A DNA stretch of 64,000 bases from assembly GCA_021399445.1 (NCBI GenBank), contig JAJTUQ010000011.1:124001-188000 (forward strand), in the 5' to 3' direction. Below the pieces are notes generated by a model. The model made no database searches, was not told the DNA's origin, and worked only from the letters and a program-made list of their open reading frames with translations. Below, in pieces: positions 1-11,199 of the stretch. This DNA comes from Xylogone sp. PMI_703 (taxonomy: Eukaryota > Ascomycota > Leotiomycetes). Made by a program: the position numbers and the translations under genes. Position 1 is the first letter of the stretch. Each line of letters opens with the position of its first letter.

Positions 1-733
1 AGCTATCCGCGCTTAAGTGAAAGGGTTCGAATGGAGGTGTTTCCAAAGTTCTATCGTTAGAGCCGTTCATATTGCAATACTTAAATGTACAGTTTACCTG
101 TAAGGCGGGTTATGCATCCGTAAAGGCTACACTGATCATTATTTACTGCTTCGATCATCCTATTATTTTTATTCGCGTGACGATACCGCTCAGGCCGCTT
201 AAACCCTGGTAGAGAATATGGATTTTAAGTTTGGTAGCAAGAATTCAATCGGAAGCAAAGCGGTCGAGTAAGAGTATCCAACTAGTTGTGCCTTGATTAA
301 ATAATCCTTGGCTTGTCGCTTAACTTATAGGGCTTACTTATTTACCGGCATCCACTTGCAGATGGTAGAGATAAATATGGCATTTCCGTCTTCGGTATAG
401 GAAACACAGATAATCTGGATAACAACAATTACTAAAGGCAGGCTTTTATTATTTCATCGCAGACAAATTTGCCGAGCAGCTCTTTAGTTCAAACAGAGAA
501 TGTTTAGTATTAAAGATTCCATCTTTAATATGGTGTTGTAATGATATTTGGACTTAAGATTGTGAAACACTGCCCTTCTAATTAAGGATGCTTATGGACT
601 GGGATGTGAGCTTGAATTTATCTGTCGATACAAGTATTTGTAATCATTTACTTTCGTACAGTACGCTATCCAATGAAGCTTCATCAAGACGGAACAAGGT
701 GTAATACGTCTCAAAAGCATGCCGCCAAAGCCG
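1..733. other. intergenic, no gene seen
   Basis: No reading frame with a recognisable family or plausible splicing was found on either strand. The right edge is the 3' flank of the minus-strand dehydrogenase that ends at 734. Confidence 0.5.
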
Positions 734-1996
734 CTAAAACTTCTCGCCTACTAACTGCTCGCTGAGAGACCACAACTTCTCACCTTTATCGTAGCCAGTA
801 GCATGCTCCCTCAGAGGTTCACTCGAGAGAACACAGTCGCGAAGGTATGCACCTGAGAAACCTTCACAGATATGAGTACGAGATCAGCATTTATTTATTG
901 AGGACGCCTACCGCTGAGGCTTGGGTCCAAGGCAGCTACTAATACCGTGGAACAGCTCGCAGCTGCATCCTTTTGACGAATAACTGGTGGTACTCCTAAG
1001 TATTAAATTACTAAAGAACATTAAACTGTCTGTATTTAAGTAGAGGACTTACCGCCATTTGCTTCAGTGTACAATCTGTAGCCGTCATGTGCCATTTCAG
1101 GGGTCCTACCTGCTGTCAGGCCTGTGCCCGGAACCACTGGAAAGCGACCCTGTGTTAGTCAGCTGCATATAAGGAGATAATGAGGGTATTATAGTAATAT
1201 CGGGTTGATACATACTTCCTGGATTCGCAGCAAGAACAACGACATCAGTTCCTGCAATTCTCTTGGCAAGGGCTTCCGTAAAGAGAATATTGGCTGTCTT
1301 CGACTGGCCATATGCAAGAAATGGATTATATGCATCTCCATTCTACATTATATGTCAGATTGATCTCATTCCTTTAAAACGAATCCGGCACTTCGGGAGT
1401 ATCTGACATGAAAGTTTATATCCTGAAATCGGACTCCTGATAACGTATAGGCATCGCTCGTGAGGTTTACAATTCTAGCACCCTTCGGCGCAGCGAGAAT
1501 CTTCGGCAGGATCAGGTTTGTGAGAAGAAAATGACTTAGATGATTGATCGCGAATTGCAACTCGATGCCATCCGAAGATATGGTAAAATCCTTTACTGCC
1601 ATGACCCCAGCATTATTGATCAGAATGTCGATATGGTCGACCAAGATGCTGATTTGTTTTGCGGCTTTCCGGACGGAGGAGAGGCTCGCAAGCTCAACTT
1701 GAACGAATGTGACACTTATGTCTGGATACTTTAGATTGATGCTAGCTATGACTGACTCGATCTTTGCATGGTTTCTGCCGGCGAGGATGATCTCAGCAGG
1801 GTTTCCAGTTGCAAAACATAGTGCTGATTGAGCTCCGAGACTGCCCTCAGTTGGACCAGTAATCATGACTGCCGCTTGATGTATTAGTTCCATCCGAAGT
1901 GTACGACCAGCTAATCTTACTTGTCTTTCCTTTCACTTCATCTCGGAATGCCTCGAGAACCTCTGCATTCGTTGTGGAAAAGTTGAATGGCGTCAT
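734..1996 (-). CDS. short-chain dehydrogenase/reductase (SDR), six exons
   Basis: NAD(P)-dependent oxidoreductase of the short-chain dehydrogenase family; substrate unknown. Exons can be joined in one frame: 1921-1996, 1408-1868, 1216-1342, 1053-1136, 912-995 and 734-852 (951 nt, 316 residues). The nucleotide-binding loop TGPTEGSLGA is at residues 29-38, a variant glycine motif seen in some fungal SDRs. NNAGVM follows near residue 110. The catalytic YGQSK is at 190-194 (Tyr190, Lys194), with a serine in the preceding NLTS segment. The start at 1996 is preferred over the ATG at 1893, because that downstream ATG lies inside the first intron (GTAAGA donor, CTAAT branch) and would lose the N-terminus. 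The intron 2 donor is weak (GTCAGA). All splice phases agree, so I read the gene as intact. It stands alone, next to transposon relics. Confidence 0.88.
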
Positions 1997-2538
1997 CGTG
2001 GTATTCACCAATTCTTAAAGATATTTAAATGTAATGAGAATTGAGTTCCTGTATGAATCATCGCAATTTATAGAGAAAGACCTCTGTCAATGATGGTGTG
2101 GGTGGTGTCTCCACCCTATGAGGGTTCAGTGATTTCACGTTGTGCCGACAAGCAGCTCATCGAAACGAGTATATCCGCTCCAAAAATTGTCGTCCTCAGA
2201 TGCAGGGATAACCAATGTTGGGATTATGTGAAATACTCGGGATAGGTGCTAAGGCCCGAGTGGGATTAGCAAAGGCCCACAAGCAAATGTTACGCCCACA
2301 GTTTCTCTCGGGATGCTGATTCGCTCGCTATGTTCTCGCGTTGGGTAAGCAGAGAACTACTTCATACAGGCCCGATTATTCCCCCCTCTGCTATCTGTGC
2401 GCACACCTAGAACCTTCTAGCACAGCCCCTTTTCTACTACTCAAAAGGTATAAATCCAGCGCTATTTTACTAGTTATACCTAATACTGTACTCCTTACTA
2501 CACAGTAACTCTACTATTATTGTTTTGTATTATTGATA
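1997..2538. other. intergenic with a repeated 60-bp motif
   Basis: No gene seen. The segment at about 2346-2409 resembles 7702-7760 (shared words include CTACTTC, TACAGGC and CACACCT). It is probably a relic of a dispersed repeat lying just upstream of the mariner relic. Confidence 0.35.
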
Positions 2539-3591
2539 TGGAGCCTCTAATATTTGTGCCTGTTCCAAAAGTACGACGCCCAAAGCTTACACACGATCAA
2601 AGATTTCGAGTCCAAACGTTATAGGACCTAGCTCACTGGACTCAAGATCAAATTGCTTTCCAGCTCAATATTAGTAGAGGTCAGGTCCGTTATGCTCTTA
2701 CCCATAAAGTTACCCGTCAAAACGACGTTGTGGAGCTAACCCTTTTTTAAGCACTCCTCAACGGAAAGAGCTAATTTAGTGGGTTACAGCATCTAGGCAA
2801 AATAGGAGAGTAGAGTGGAAGGATATACCAGCAATCTTTAGATAGAATTGTGGTCTAAAAGCTATTAGAGCTGCTTTCAAAAAAGAAGGGTTTATACGTG
2901 GAGTTGCTGAGGTTAAACCACCAATTTCTGAGCAAACCTGACAAGCAAGACTCAAATGGGCATAAAAGCATATTGATTGGACAGAAGAGTAATGGTTTTC
3001 AGTTCTTTGGACAGATGAAACTTGGGTACGCCCTGGAAAGTATACTTAAAACCAGAGTTACACGACGAATAGGAGAATCTGAATTATTTCACCCTGATTG
3101 TGTAGAACCAAGATATCAGGAAAATTGGGTGGATGTTTTTGGGGTCAATTTTAGGGAAATATGGAAAACATGAAGGCCTATTTTGGGAGAAACGCTGGGA
3201 GACAATCAACGAAGGGTCGTATTCTGGAATTATTATTCCAATCCTTCAACAAATCCTTCAAGAATACCCAGATCTTATACTCCAACAGGACAATTCAACT
3301 AGCCATACTTCCAAATTACCAAAGTCAGTATTTGAAGCTGCTGGGTTACAACCAATGTGGTGGCCTCCTAACTCGCCGGATTTAAATCCAATTGAAACAA
3401 TATGGGATGAGATGAAAGATTGGCTTAAAAAGTATGACCCAAAGGTTCACAGGTCATATATAAGGTTAAGGAACGCTGTAAGGGAGGCCTGGAACGCAAT
3501 CACACATGAAAAGATCAAGGAATTGATTAAAGAGATGCCTGAGCGATGTAAAGCTGTGATTGAAACCAACGGTAACTATACAAAATACTAA
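2539..3591 (+). pseudogene. Tc1/mariner-type (DDE_3) transposase relic
   Basis: The reading frame begins at an ATG at 2539 and runs through an HTH region, but in-frame stops and frame changes break it (stops near 2621, 2750 and 2776). The better-kept C-terminal part (3133-3591) shows the second catalytic aspartate in LQQDNSTSH, then WPPNSPDLNPIETIWDEMK with the final glutamate, the spacing expected of Tc1/mariner DDE enzymes. The usual length would be about 340-360 residues. It cannot make a full transposase. The element's own terminal repeats were not found. A TIR-like end of another family lies just downstream at 3700-3802. Confidence 0.8.
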
Positions 3592-3699
3592 GGATAATCA
3601 ATAAAGCGGCATTGAATTGCATTGGGTGGCAAAGGGTGTATGCACAGATGTGGGGTGGGGGAATAACCGGGCCCGTATGAAAGTATTTTCCAAAATCAT

Positions 3700-3802
3700 A
3701 TGGTTGTTGGAGGTTGCGGGGGGGTCGTTTTGCTCCAATTTGCGGTGAATTTCAGTGGTCCGCCATATCGGGTGGTCCGGCTTATAGGGAATTACGTTAC
3801 AT
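3700..3802. mobile_element. right end of an ACGTAATTCCC-TIR element (relic)
   Basis: The sequence ends GGGAATTACGT followed by TA. It resembles, with differences, the right terminal repeat of the 428-bp MITE at 50857-51284, including a TTTGCGGTGAATTTCAGTG-like segment. No matching left end was found, so this is a truncated copy. Confidence 0.5.
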
Positions 3803-4299
3803 ACAAGATTCTGATAATCCACTTGTCGCAGGTGGCTTCCTAAACAGGACTACCGAGCACTGATTGTATATATTAGGAGGCGTCTCCCAGTACCGGAACG
3901 TACATGCAGAACACAAGTATATACTGTATATAGTAACTACTGTCACTCCCGATTTATTGCAAGCAAGATGAATATCTCGCCCCTCTCTAGCGGAGATGTT
4001 ACTGTATTAGTTAAAATCAATTTTATAGACTTTATATAATCACGAGGAGTGTTTTCGTGCCTGACGTTGGACGGGTATCCGCGAACTTCATATGATTGGA
4101 TCAAAGAGGAAAAGCTAATTCGCGCAAGCCTCACTATTCCACCTAAAGCAATAAGGAATCTGCATAAGCCTCGCTTCTTCTTTATTATTTCACATCTCCC
4201 AGGTCAAAAACTGTCGAGATTTCCAACAAGGGCCGCAAGGAACTTTGAGTAATATTTGTGAAAATCCTCGGAACGCAAGATTATACATGGATCTGGACC
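3803..4299. other. intergenic with two dispersed repeat motifs
   Basis: The motif at 3815-3845 (core CAGGTGGCTTCCTAAA) recurs at 31575-31607 and, diverged, at 50145-50183. A second stretch at 4132-4182 resembles 31421-31480. No gene seen. Confidence 0.4.
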
Positions 4300-4690
4300 A
4301 AAACAAGCCGTCGGCGCCAAAGTGGCTCGGTCTCGAGGCCATTGTCATCGACCTAGATGGTGATGGGCCCTTTTGTATGACCCTGACCGAGCCATCCACT
4401 GCGGTGCAGTACGATCTCGATATCAAGGTGCTAGTCCTTAACAATAGCGAGCTTGGAATGGTTACCCTATGGCAGGATCTCTTTTATGAGAAACGATCAC
4501 CCACCAGAAGACCCCAACTTTGCTGCACTTGCACAATCTATGGGCTTTTAGGCTTAGCGGTGTACGTGGCCTGCTGAAGTTACGGAATGGCTCGTTCACA
4601 GCAAGGGCCCAGCGTTACTAGAGGTTGAGACGAACTCAAAGTTGGCTGTTCTGCCAATGGTACCGCCTGGAACTGCGTTACTTACCATGA
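4300..4690 (+). pseudogene. acetolactate synthase catalytic-subunit fragment
   Basis: The fragment matches the C-terminal thiamine-diphosphate-binding part of acetohydroxyacid synthase, the first enzyme of branched-chain amino acid synthesis. The visible order is VIDLDGDG, CMTLTEPSTA, LNNSELGMVTLWQDLFYE, then after frame changes DPNFAALAQSMGF, GPALLEVETNSKLAVLPMVP. The N-terminal two thirds of the enzyme are missing. A TAG follows the SMGF block and the frame changes at least once, so no enzyme can be made. It is an extra copy or a relic. Which of these cannot be told without the rest of the genome, where the functional gene should be elsewhere. Confidence 0.75.
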
Positions 4691-5037
4691 TACACCAAAA
4701 TACCCAAATTGGTTTAACTAAGTTTTTTGATAATAAAATTAAACTAAAAGCAGTACGTAAAGTACGGAAAGAGTGAGCTTATGCTTGTCGAAAATTAATG
4801 TGGGAGGGGCTACCACAACTTTGTCAGCATTTAACTGGGTCAACCCGAGCTTTTATTTTCGAAGTAATATTTACAGAATAATTAATTATTCTAGTGTAAT
4901 TCTAATTATTTAATTCTTTAGTTCTTCAAGTATCTGTGATATGGTTAGATTCGGTTTTAGATTCCTAAATCGAGGCTAGTTTATTATACAGCACAAACCA
5001 CAAATGTGAATTACATCAGAATCCACATACTTAACTA

Positions 5038-5590
5038 ACGTAATTCCCGGTCCCACCGGACAACCGGTCCGACCGGTCACTTTCTCGACCATTTGAGCTT
5101 GTTTACCAAATATTCAACCACAAACAACAAATATTCGAATATATTTAATAGTTAGCTAAATTAGGGCATTTAGTTATTCGATGTCCTACAATTCCACCCC
5201 CTGAGCACTTTGGTGGCCGTCCCGCAAGAGTTTATAAAGTTGTTGAAAGCGGGGTAGGATTTCCTGATTCTAGTACTCTATTAACCTCCACACTAACCTC
5301 TACGCCTGTAAGAGCATTTTGAACTGTTATAGAGCCTGTAGTAACTACTCGCTTTCTAGACTTTATAAGCTTTTTTTGAAGCGATTCGTTGGTAGTCTTT
5401 AATTACTTTACCTCTTTAGCTAGTGTATAACCATTTTACATTCTTTTACCAGTTGACTAAACGTAACTTTAGTTAATGTAAAAAGGCTCTTATATTGTTT
5501 GAACATTCTGTTAATACTTTTATATTGTTTTTACAATTGAATTACGTTATAAAGGGTTTCTAGAGTTTAAGATACTTCAGATTTACTATA
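5038..5590 (-). mobile_element. RIP-mutated, truncated Tan1/Fot-like copy
   Basis: It begins after a TA with ACGTAATTCCCGGTC and stays alignable with the start of the element at 45173 over about 550 bp (terminal repeat, TTGAGC, CTACAATTCCAC, GAGCACTT, GGTGGCCGTC, then the transposase 3' region). Differences are largely C-to-T and G-to-A, for example GACAGCC against GTAGTC and CTTTGGCC against CTTTAGCT. It ends where the LTR at 5607 begins. No right terminal repeat is visible beyond the LTR. Confidence 0.7.
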
Positions 5591-5606
5591 ACTACTCCCT
5601 AGAAAA

Positions 5607-6031
5607 TGTAACGTTCCTACGTTGGGGTTTGGCTATTACTCAAATAATAGGCTTGAGAGGTAAAGGGAGCAAGTGAAACTTAGATTGTAGAACTTTACTA
5701 TGAAATGCAGGTATCTGTAAATCAATTGAAATTGAGCACAAGGCTCCTATCTACTTGTAAACTATCTACTTATATAGTACGTGTAATACTTGGATCTCTT
5801 CGGATCCCTTGGGTCCAGGATCCCGTAGGTCTTTTGCTAAATTATCCCTTGGATCCCCTCGGGTCCATTTCATCACGTGACCGCTGGTAGTCCTGAGGCG
5901 TGCATCTCCCCTGGAACCTCCATCCTGGGCATGGCTTACCATCCAGAATAATCGTACTGGACTGGTTCAACACCCCAAGATTCGTCTAGTCCTAGGACCA
6001 CGAGGTTCCTACCAGTCATGGTCTCGTTACA
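5607..6031. repeat. solo LTR (TGTAACG...CGTTACA)
   Basis: The 425-bp segment starts TGTAACGTTCC and ends CTCGTTACA, giving perfect 7-bp inverted ends of the TG...CA kind. A related, partial copy sits at 36754-36930, sharing TGTAACGTTCCTAC, AAATAATAGG and TTTACTATGAAATGCAG-like blocks. No clear target-site duplication flanks it and no internal retrotransposon domain is nearby, so a solo LTR is the simplest reading. Confidence 0.6.
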
Positions 6032-6716
6032 GGGTGCCCTTCAGTCGTTACTTCATTTATAACAGTATTATAATAAAACTAATAAAATCTTTACTTATAT
6101 AATAATATTACTTTTTATTTTTAATAATAAAAGGTTTATTGTAAGTAAACATAAAAGAAAGCTTAATAGAAGCTATTTATTAATATTATAAAGAAGTTAT
6201 AAAATGTTTAATATAAAAATAAGGTTATTATATTTATTAATATTAGTATAATTAAATAAGTTATTTATAAGTTAAATGTATATAATTTATAGAATTATAA
6301 TTAATTTATCTAGACTTAACTTAATGATAAATTTAAAGCATTTATCTATTATATACTTATTAATTTAAAAGGTTTTATTGTATTAGAATAATAACTTATT
6401 TTAGAACGTTAAATTATTTATCTAACTCTTTTTAAAATGGTTATTAATATCCTTTTTGTACTATTTATATTAATAGGACCTGAAAGGATCTTTTTAAGTA
6501 TACAGTGTACAATTTCCTAATAACGTATAAAGCTTGATATAGACATAATCTAGAAGACTAAATGTTTAAATTTATAGATCCAAAGTGGTATTATTATTAG
6601 ATAGCATAAACTTGACGATAATAAACTATTAGAGAGTCAAGACGGTGATATAGACTTTTTAGCCTTGTTATTATAGTATTACGTAAGTTAGTATTATAAT
6701 ATAACAATTTATACTT
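6032..6716. other. very AT-rich stretch, no gene
   Basis: About 6060-6480 is almost entirely A and T with many TA steps, as expected of RIP-degraded repeat DNA. No coding or RNA feature was seen. Confidence 0.5.
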
Positions 6717-6788
6717 ATGCAGATCTGGCTTAAACAATCCATACCCATACAGCCCAAGTATTGCAATACAGTATTGTTGGAAACACTG
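6717..6788 (-). repeat. end of a CAGTGTTTCC element inside the MFS relic
   Basis: Read on the minus strand, the transporter frame stops at 6789 and CAGTGTTTCCAACAATACTG begins. The same 70-bp end occurs at 51302-51372 with few differences. The CAGTG start suggests an hAT-like terminus. The other end and a target duplication were not found. Confidence 0.5.
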
Positions 6789-7461
6789 TGCGAACCCAGG
6801 CGTAATTGCAGACTCGAAAACTCCAAGGAAAAAGCGAACTGCCACCACATCGCCAAAGTTCTTAGTCGCAGCCATACAGCAAAGAGTCAAGCCCCAGAGA
6901 ATAATATTGAACGATGACCACTTAACTAGGGGTAAACGCGGGAGTAAACAGTTTGTGGGATACTCCCATCCAAGATATCCAAAGTAGAACATGCTGCTAA
7001 ACCATTAGTAATTGTCACCTTTAAGGTGTATGGACTTCTGGAGCCCCATAATGCTGGCATATGATAAGGTGGTCTTGTCAAGATAGTTAAGCCAGTACAC
7101 GAAACAAAGCATCATAGCGAAGGCATCAGCATAGGTTAGGATAGATGAAAAGGCAATAGATACGAACAGGCATGAGATTCCAGTCAATCTTTCGCAAAAG
7201 TTTCCTCTCGACTTCTGGGGTTAATTCAATAACCCCTCCATGACCAATAAAGGCCTTCATAGCTTTATCCGCATCATTTCGATTCGCATGTTTGATAAAA
7301 GCCGGATCATAAGCATTATCCTCCCCAAGGGAAGCATTCTTTTCCAGATCCGACGACTGTGGTACCTTTTCAGGGACAGGGCCCTCCAAACTTCCAAAGG
7401 GCCGGCCCCAGATTCCTTCGCCTCGGCCATGTTCCCGATTGGTAAAAGCAGCAATTCGCAA
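6789..7461 (-). pseudogene. MFS transporter, N-terminal part (Dal5/allantoate-permease-like)
   Basis: The decayed coding segments give an acidic N-terminus, then TPEVERKLLRKIDWNLMPV, LCFVYWLNYLDKTTLSYAS and FYFGYLGWEYPTN, then RFFLGVFESAITPGFA. This is the order of the first transmembrane helices of the anion:cation symporter branch of the major facilitator superfamily. A frame change near the start, a missing acceptor AG before the MLCFVYW segment and a small deletion between GDNY and FYFGY show decay. The gene is cut at 6789 by a transposon end, so roughly the last two thirds are absent. No transport function is expected. Confidence 0.78.
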
Positions 7462-8079
7462 TCAGGGTAGAGAAGAGGAAAAAATAGAAGAATCGAATGG
7501 CAAAAGGAAACCCGTCAGGAAATATCGACAAGAAAACGGCAAGAGATCAGCAGAGATGCCTGTATATACTGTATATACAAACCAGGATACTAACCTGTTG
7601 AGTAATGGATATTGATATCATCCTGAACACGGCGCAAACTTCATGCAATCCCCCATTCTGGCATATCGCTGGAAATGCGACGTACCGATAGATCACGACA
7701 AGATAGCTACTTCGTACAGGCGCGAACAACCATCCCTCCACAGTCTGTGCTCACACCTGTGTTTACCATGAGAATACGAGATCTCATTTTCAACCAATCA
7801 GGATAAGAGTTGAAGGTGTGCGCACAGGCTATAAAGGGGATCTATTCGGACCTGTACGAAGTACGTAACGTACAATATGACGTTGATCGACAGTTCTGTA
7901 ATTCAGGGGGCAGCGATGCCGTGGTTGCCCAACCAGGCACTCTGGATAACCTCGTTTACTACCCGCCGAGAGCCGAGCTGAACATTGGCGTCTCGCCACA
8001 TAGTTACCACCCGACTATTTTTGGTTAGCACGAATCCGTGTTTGTAATTTATGAACACGTTTAGTACCTTTTTTTTCCC
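7462..8079. other. intergenic
   Basis: No gene seen. It contains a perfect palindrome TGTATATACTGTATATACA near 7562 and the repeat motif at 7702-7760 shared with 2346-2409. Confidence 0.4.
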
Positions 8080-8125
8080 GATTCCAATTCCGATTCCAAT
8101 TCCGATTCCAATTCCGATTCCAATC
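8080..8125. repeat. 12-bp tandem repeat (GATTCCAATTCC)n
   Basis: About four direct copies of GATTCCAATTCC follow a T-run, immediately left of the small TIR element. Confidence 0.85.
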
Positions 8126-8150
8126 AAATTCTAATCTGTAGATCAAAGGG

Positions 8151-8481
8151 GGTGGTGCTGTGTATCACGAGCCATTTCTGACAACCACTTTTGACAACCT
8201 AACCACCAAGTTTGAATTACAATATCTTCACTATAACACTCCAATAGATGAGACAATTGCAGATTCGGAATCACAGGAAAAAGGCTAATTTCAATGCTGC
8301 TGCTTTGAAATACAGCGTCAACCATACAACGCTTAGAAGACAACTTAAAAAATGTAGGAGTCCACCCAGGCTGCAAACTCTTGAATATGAGGGAGGATCC
8401 ATACTCATCCGAGAAAGGCTAGAGGAAAGTTGGGCCCTTGGAAGCCCAAATTTCTGGCTCGTGATACACAGCATCACCTCC
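8151..8481 (+). mobile_element. 330-bp TIR element carrying a transposase HTH fragment
   Basis: Left end GGTGGTGCTGTGTATCACGA and right end (reverse complement) GGTGATGCTGTGTATCACGA form an inverted repeat of about 23 bp with one mismatch. The interior contains a reading frame from 8248 with KKANFNAAALKYSVNHTTLR, which looks like the first psq/HTH segment of a Fot/pogo transposase. The catalytic domain is absent. It reads as an internally deleted, non-autonomous derivative of a pogo-like element. Confidence 0.65.
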
Positions 8482-9609
8482 TTTTATCCGCAACAACACC
8501 TCTCTCCTACCACGCCATCCCCCTAGTGCAAAGGCAAGGACTCCCACTTAAGGTAATAGTGGGGTTACGAGCAGGAGTGGATCCCACGTCGAAAGACCTG
8601 CCTCCGGGATTTTCATGCTCCCCTTCCCGTCGTTGTAAGTCTAGAATACCGTTGGTTTCTGTAAGTCTCTCTGAACTTCTATTTCTAGTTCTTGGACGAG
8701 AAATTATTGACAAATTTAACCTGCTTTGTACGTACGTACGTAACAGAGTCTCCCTTTTTAGACCGGTCAACAGGACTGTCTATTTGCAATCTATGCCATT
8801 AACATCGAGATAATAGACGTTTTGACTCACTATCTCTTGGCTTATGTGAGTGTGATCATCCTTTGGAATGAATTCGGAAACTCTGGGAATGTTCAATCAG
8901 CTATCACTCGTAGATAATCTCCGACCAGTCCGGGAATGGTAAGCTGCTGCCCCAAAATGCAAGGAGAGAATATCTTTAGCGGAGTACTCCTGGAGATATT
9001 CCCATAAAAGGCAGAACTCAGGAGACCAGATATCCCATTGTCTTACTAGGAAGGTGTGACAAAATGTGCCGTAGCTGGATTTGGCTAGTCCATGTACCAA
9101 AAATGGCAAGTTTGTTAGATTGCATGGGTCCCAAGACTCCTTGATAGGCTAGTGTGTTGGTCTCTTTTAGGTAATTTTGCCTCAGCGGATTCAACACACA
9201 AGATACCCCCCTATGGTTAGATTTTTTAATGATCTAGTATTGATTTGTTAGTTTGGTGGATAAGGTGCTGCACACAGCCAGTTTGGCCTAAAAAATCCGA
9301 CTTAGGATATGACCGTAACCACGTTGAGCTCGGGGTACCAGAAGGCCTGACTATGTGTTGTAGACTTGCTGTGAATCACATGTCTTGTCAGTGACAGACA
9401 CGTGTTACGGAGGACTGCGAAAACTAATAGCCACGATGGAGAGCCACAGGGCGAATGCATTTGGGAAGGCGCAGTTTCGATTCTCCTCTCGAAACAGTTG
9501 GCTATTGGGACATATAAAGAAGACTTTGTCGGTCGAACTGCACGACTACACTTGAATCTGCCCGCTAGTATCAGAAAGTGAGCTGCCTATTTTCCAGAAC
9601 CTGCTTAGC
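8482..9609. other. intergenic, no gene seen
   Basis: Reading frames here lack recognisable motifs or intron structure. The last few hundred bases are the 5' flank of the dehydrogenase at 9610. Confidence 0.45.
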
Positions 9610-10694
9610 ATGGGAAATATGCTTAGCCAGACCTTTGCCATCCCCAAACCCTCCTTAACCGAGAAGAATATTCCAGATCAAATAGGAAAGGTACTTACAT
9701 GCTCCTCTCCGTAAGCTGACAATTAATAATTCTATGTAACAGGTATTCATAATAACTGGAGGCAACACTGGTGTTGGCTACGAAGTCTGCAGAATCTTAT
9801 TTATGCACCATGGGACTGTATACCTGGCTGGCCGTTCAAAAGAGAAGTGCGAAAAAGCTATAGCTTCGATTCGGTCAGCAAACCCAGGTTCAAATGGGAA
9901 GATCACTTTTTTGAAGCTTGACTTGGGAGATCTTTCCACAATTAAGGGGAGTGCACAGGAGTTCATGTCCAAAGAGACCGGGCTACATTGGCTGTGTAAT
10001 AACGCAGGAGTAATGGTTCCGCCAGAAGGCTCCAAGACAGTTCAAGTAAGCCCATCGCCTCTATACCTACGATGTAATTCACTAATGAGCTCGTCAGGGC
10101 TATGATCTCCAGATAGGGACCAATTGTCTCGGCCCATGGCTTTTTACCCACTTTCTCCATCCCATTCTACGCGCAACCGCAGCATCAAATCCTCCCAACT
10201 CAGTGCGGGTCTCTTGGGCAGGCTCATTGGCCATTGATGCCCACGCACCCGAGGGTGGCATGCCTTTTGATGCATCTGGGAACCCAGATTTCTCAAGAAT
10301 GTCAGTTCCGAAGGTGTATGGAGCCAGCAAAGCGGGAAACCTGTTCTATGCAGCGGAATATGGAAGAAGGGCGGCGGATGCCGGTATTGTCAGCACATGC
10401 TTCAACCCTGGAAACCTTCGAACTGAGATCCAACGACACACTCCAGGGTGGCAGGATGCCATATTGTCAGTGATCACCTACCCTGCGGTATTTGGTGCGT
10501 ATACGGAGCTTTGGAGTGGTCTATCACCAGATTTGACAACTCAACACAACGGTAGTTACATTGGTCCATGGGGCAGAGTCATGCGAGTGAAGAAAGACCG
10601 CGCGGAATCATTGGAGAGCATTAGCGAGGGAGGAACTGGCAAGGCTGCAGCGTTCTGGGATTGGTCAGAAAGAGAATGCTTGAGGTTTATGTAG
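9610..10694 (+). CDS. short-chain dehydrogenase/reductase (SDR), three exons
   Basis: Exons 9610-9690, 9743-10045 and 10098-10694 join in phase 0 to a 326-residue protein; introns are 52 nt each. TGGNTGVG (residues 32-39) is the classical cofactor motif, CNNAGV follows at 112-117, and YGASK at 202-206 gives the catalytic Tyr202 and Lys206. FNPGN after the active site is also typical. This is the retinol-dehydrogenase-like fungal SDR type with an N-terminal extension; substrate unknown. The ATG at 9610 opens exon 1, and any later start would lose the conserved strand before TGGNTGVG. The gene appears intact. It is not a recent duplicate of the dehydrogenase at 734-1996: motifs and exon structure differ. 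Confidence 0.9.
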
Positions 10695-11199
10695 CCGTGA
10701 ACCTACTGCTCCCTCTTATCTTTACCAAGCGGCGAGCCTAGTTTGCGCATCCATCGCATATACAAGGATTGGTTAGATCTTTAAATATGCCCCCACACAG
10801 TTTGAGACATTTTGCTTTCGCATTTTATACATCGGTTCGTATTTAGTCCTGCATTCAGGAAGGTTTGGCGTTTTGAAAGATTGTTTCTCGTTCTATAAAG
10901 CTGATTTCCGAACTAATAGTTGGATTAGCTTTATCTCAACATATCTTTCTACTACGTTGATTACTGTCTATTGAAACTTTCCTACCCCTTTGTTCACAAC
11001 TTTGTCCCTATAATATCCATATAAAGATTATAACTGGAAGTGGATAACATAACTTAAGATGAGATGTTTGGATACTTGCTTATTTAATCAATTCAATTCC
11101 CACAGTCCCTTGGTAGTGAGCTACCTACCGTGCCATCAATACTCTCCATCGCTTCAAATTGTTCCTCCCCCTCTAGTGGTAGCCCTGCCGTGATGCCAC
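10695..11199. other. intergenic, 3' flank of the SDR
   Basis: T-rich downstream sequence; no gene seen. Confidence 0.4.

Noticed and set aside
20..40. B-box-like word GGTTCGAATGG at the window start
   Set aside because: No upstream A-box or cloverleaf within the window.
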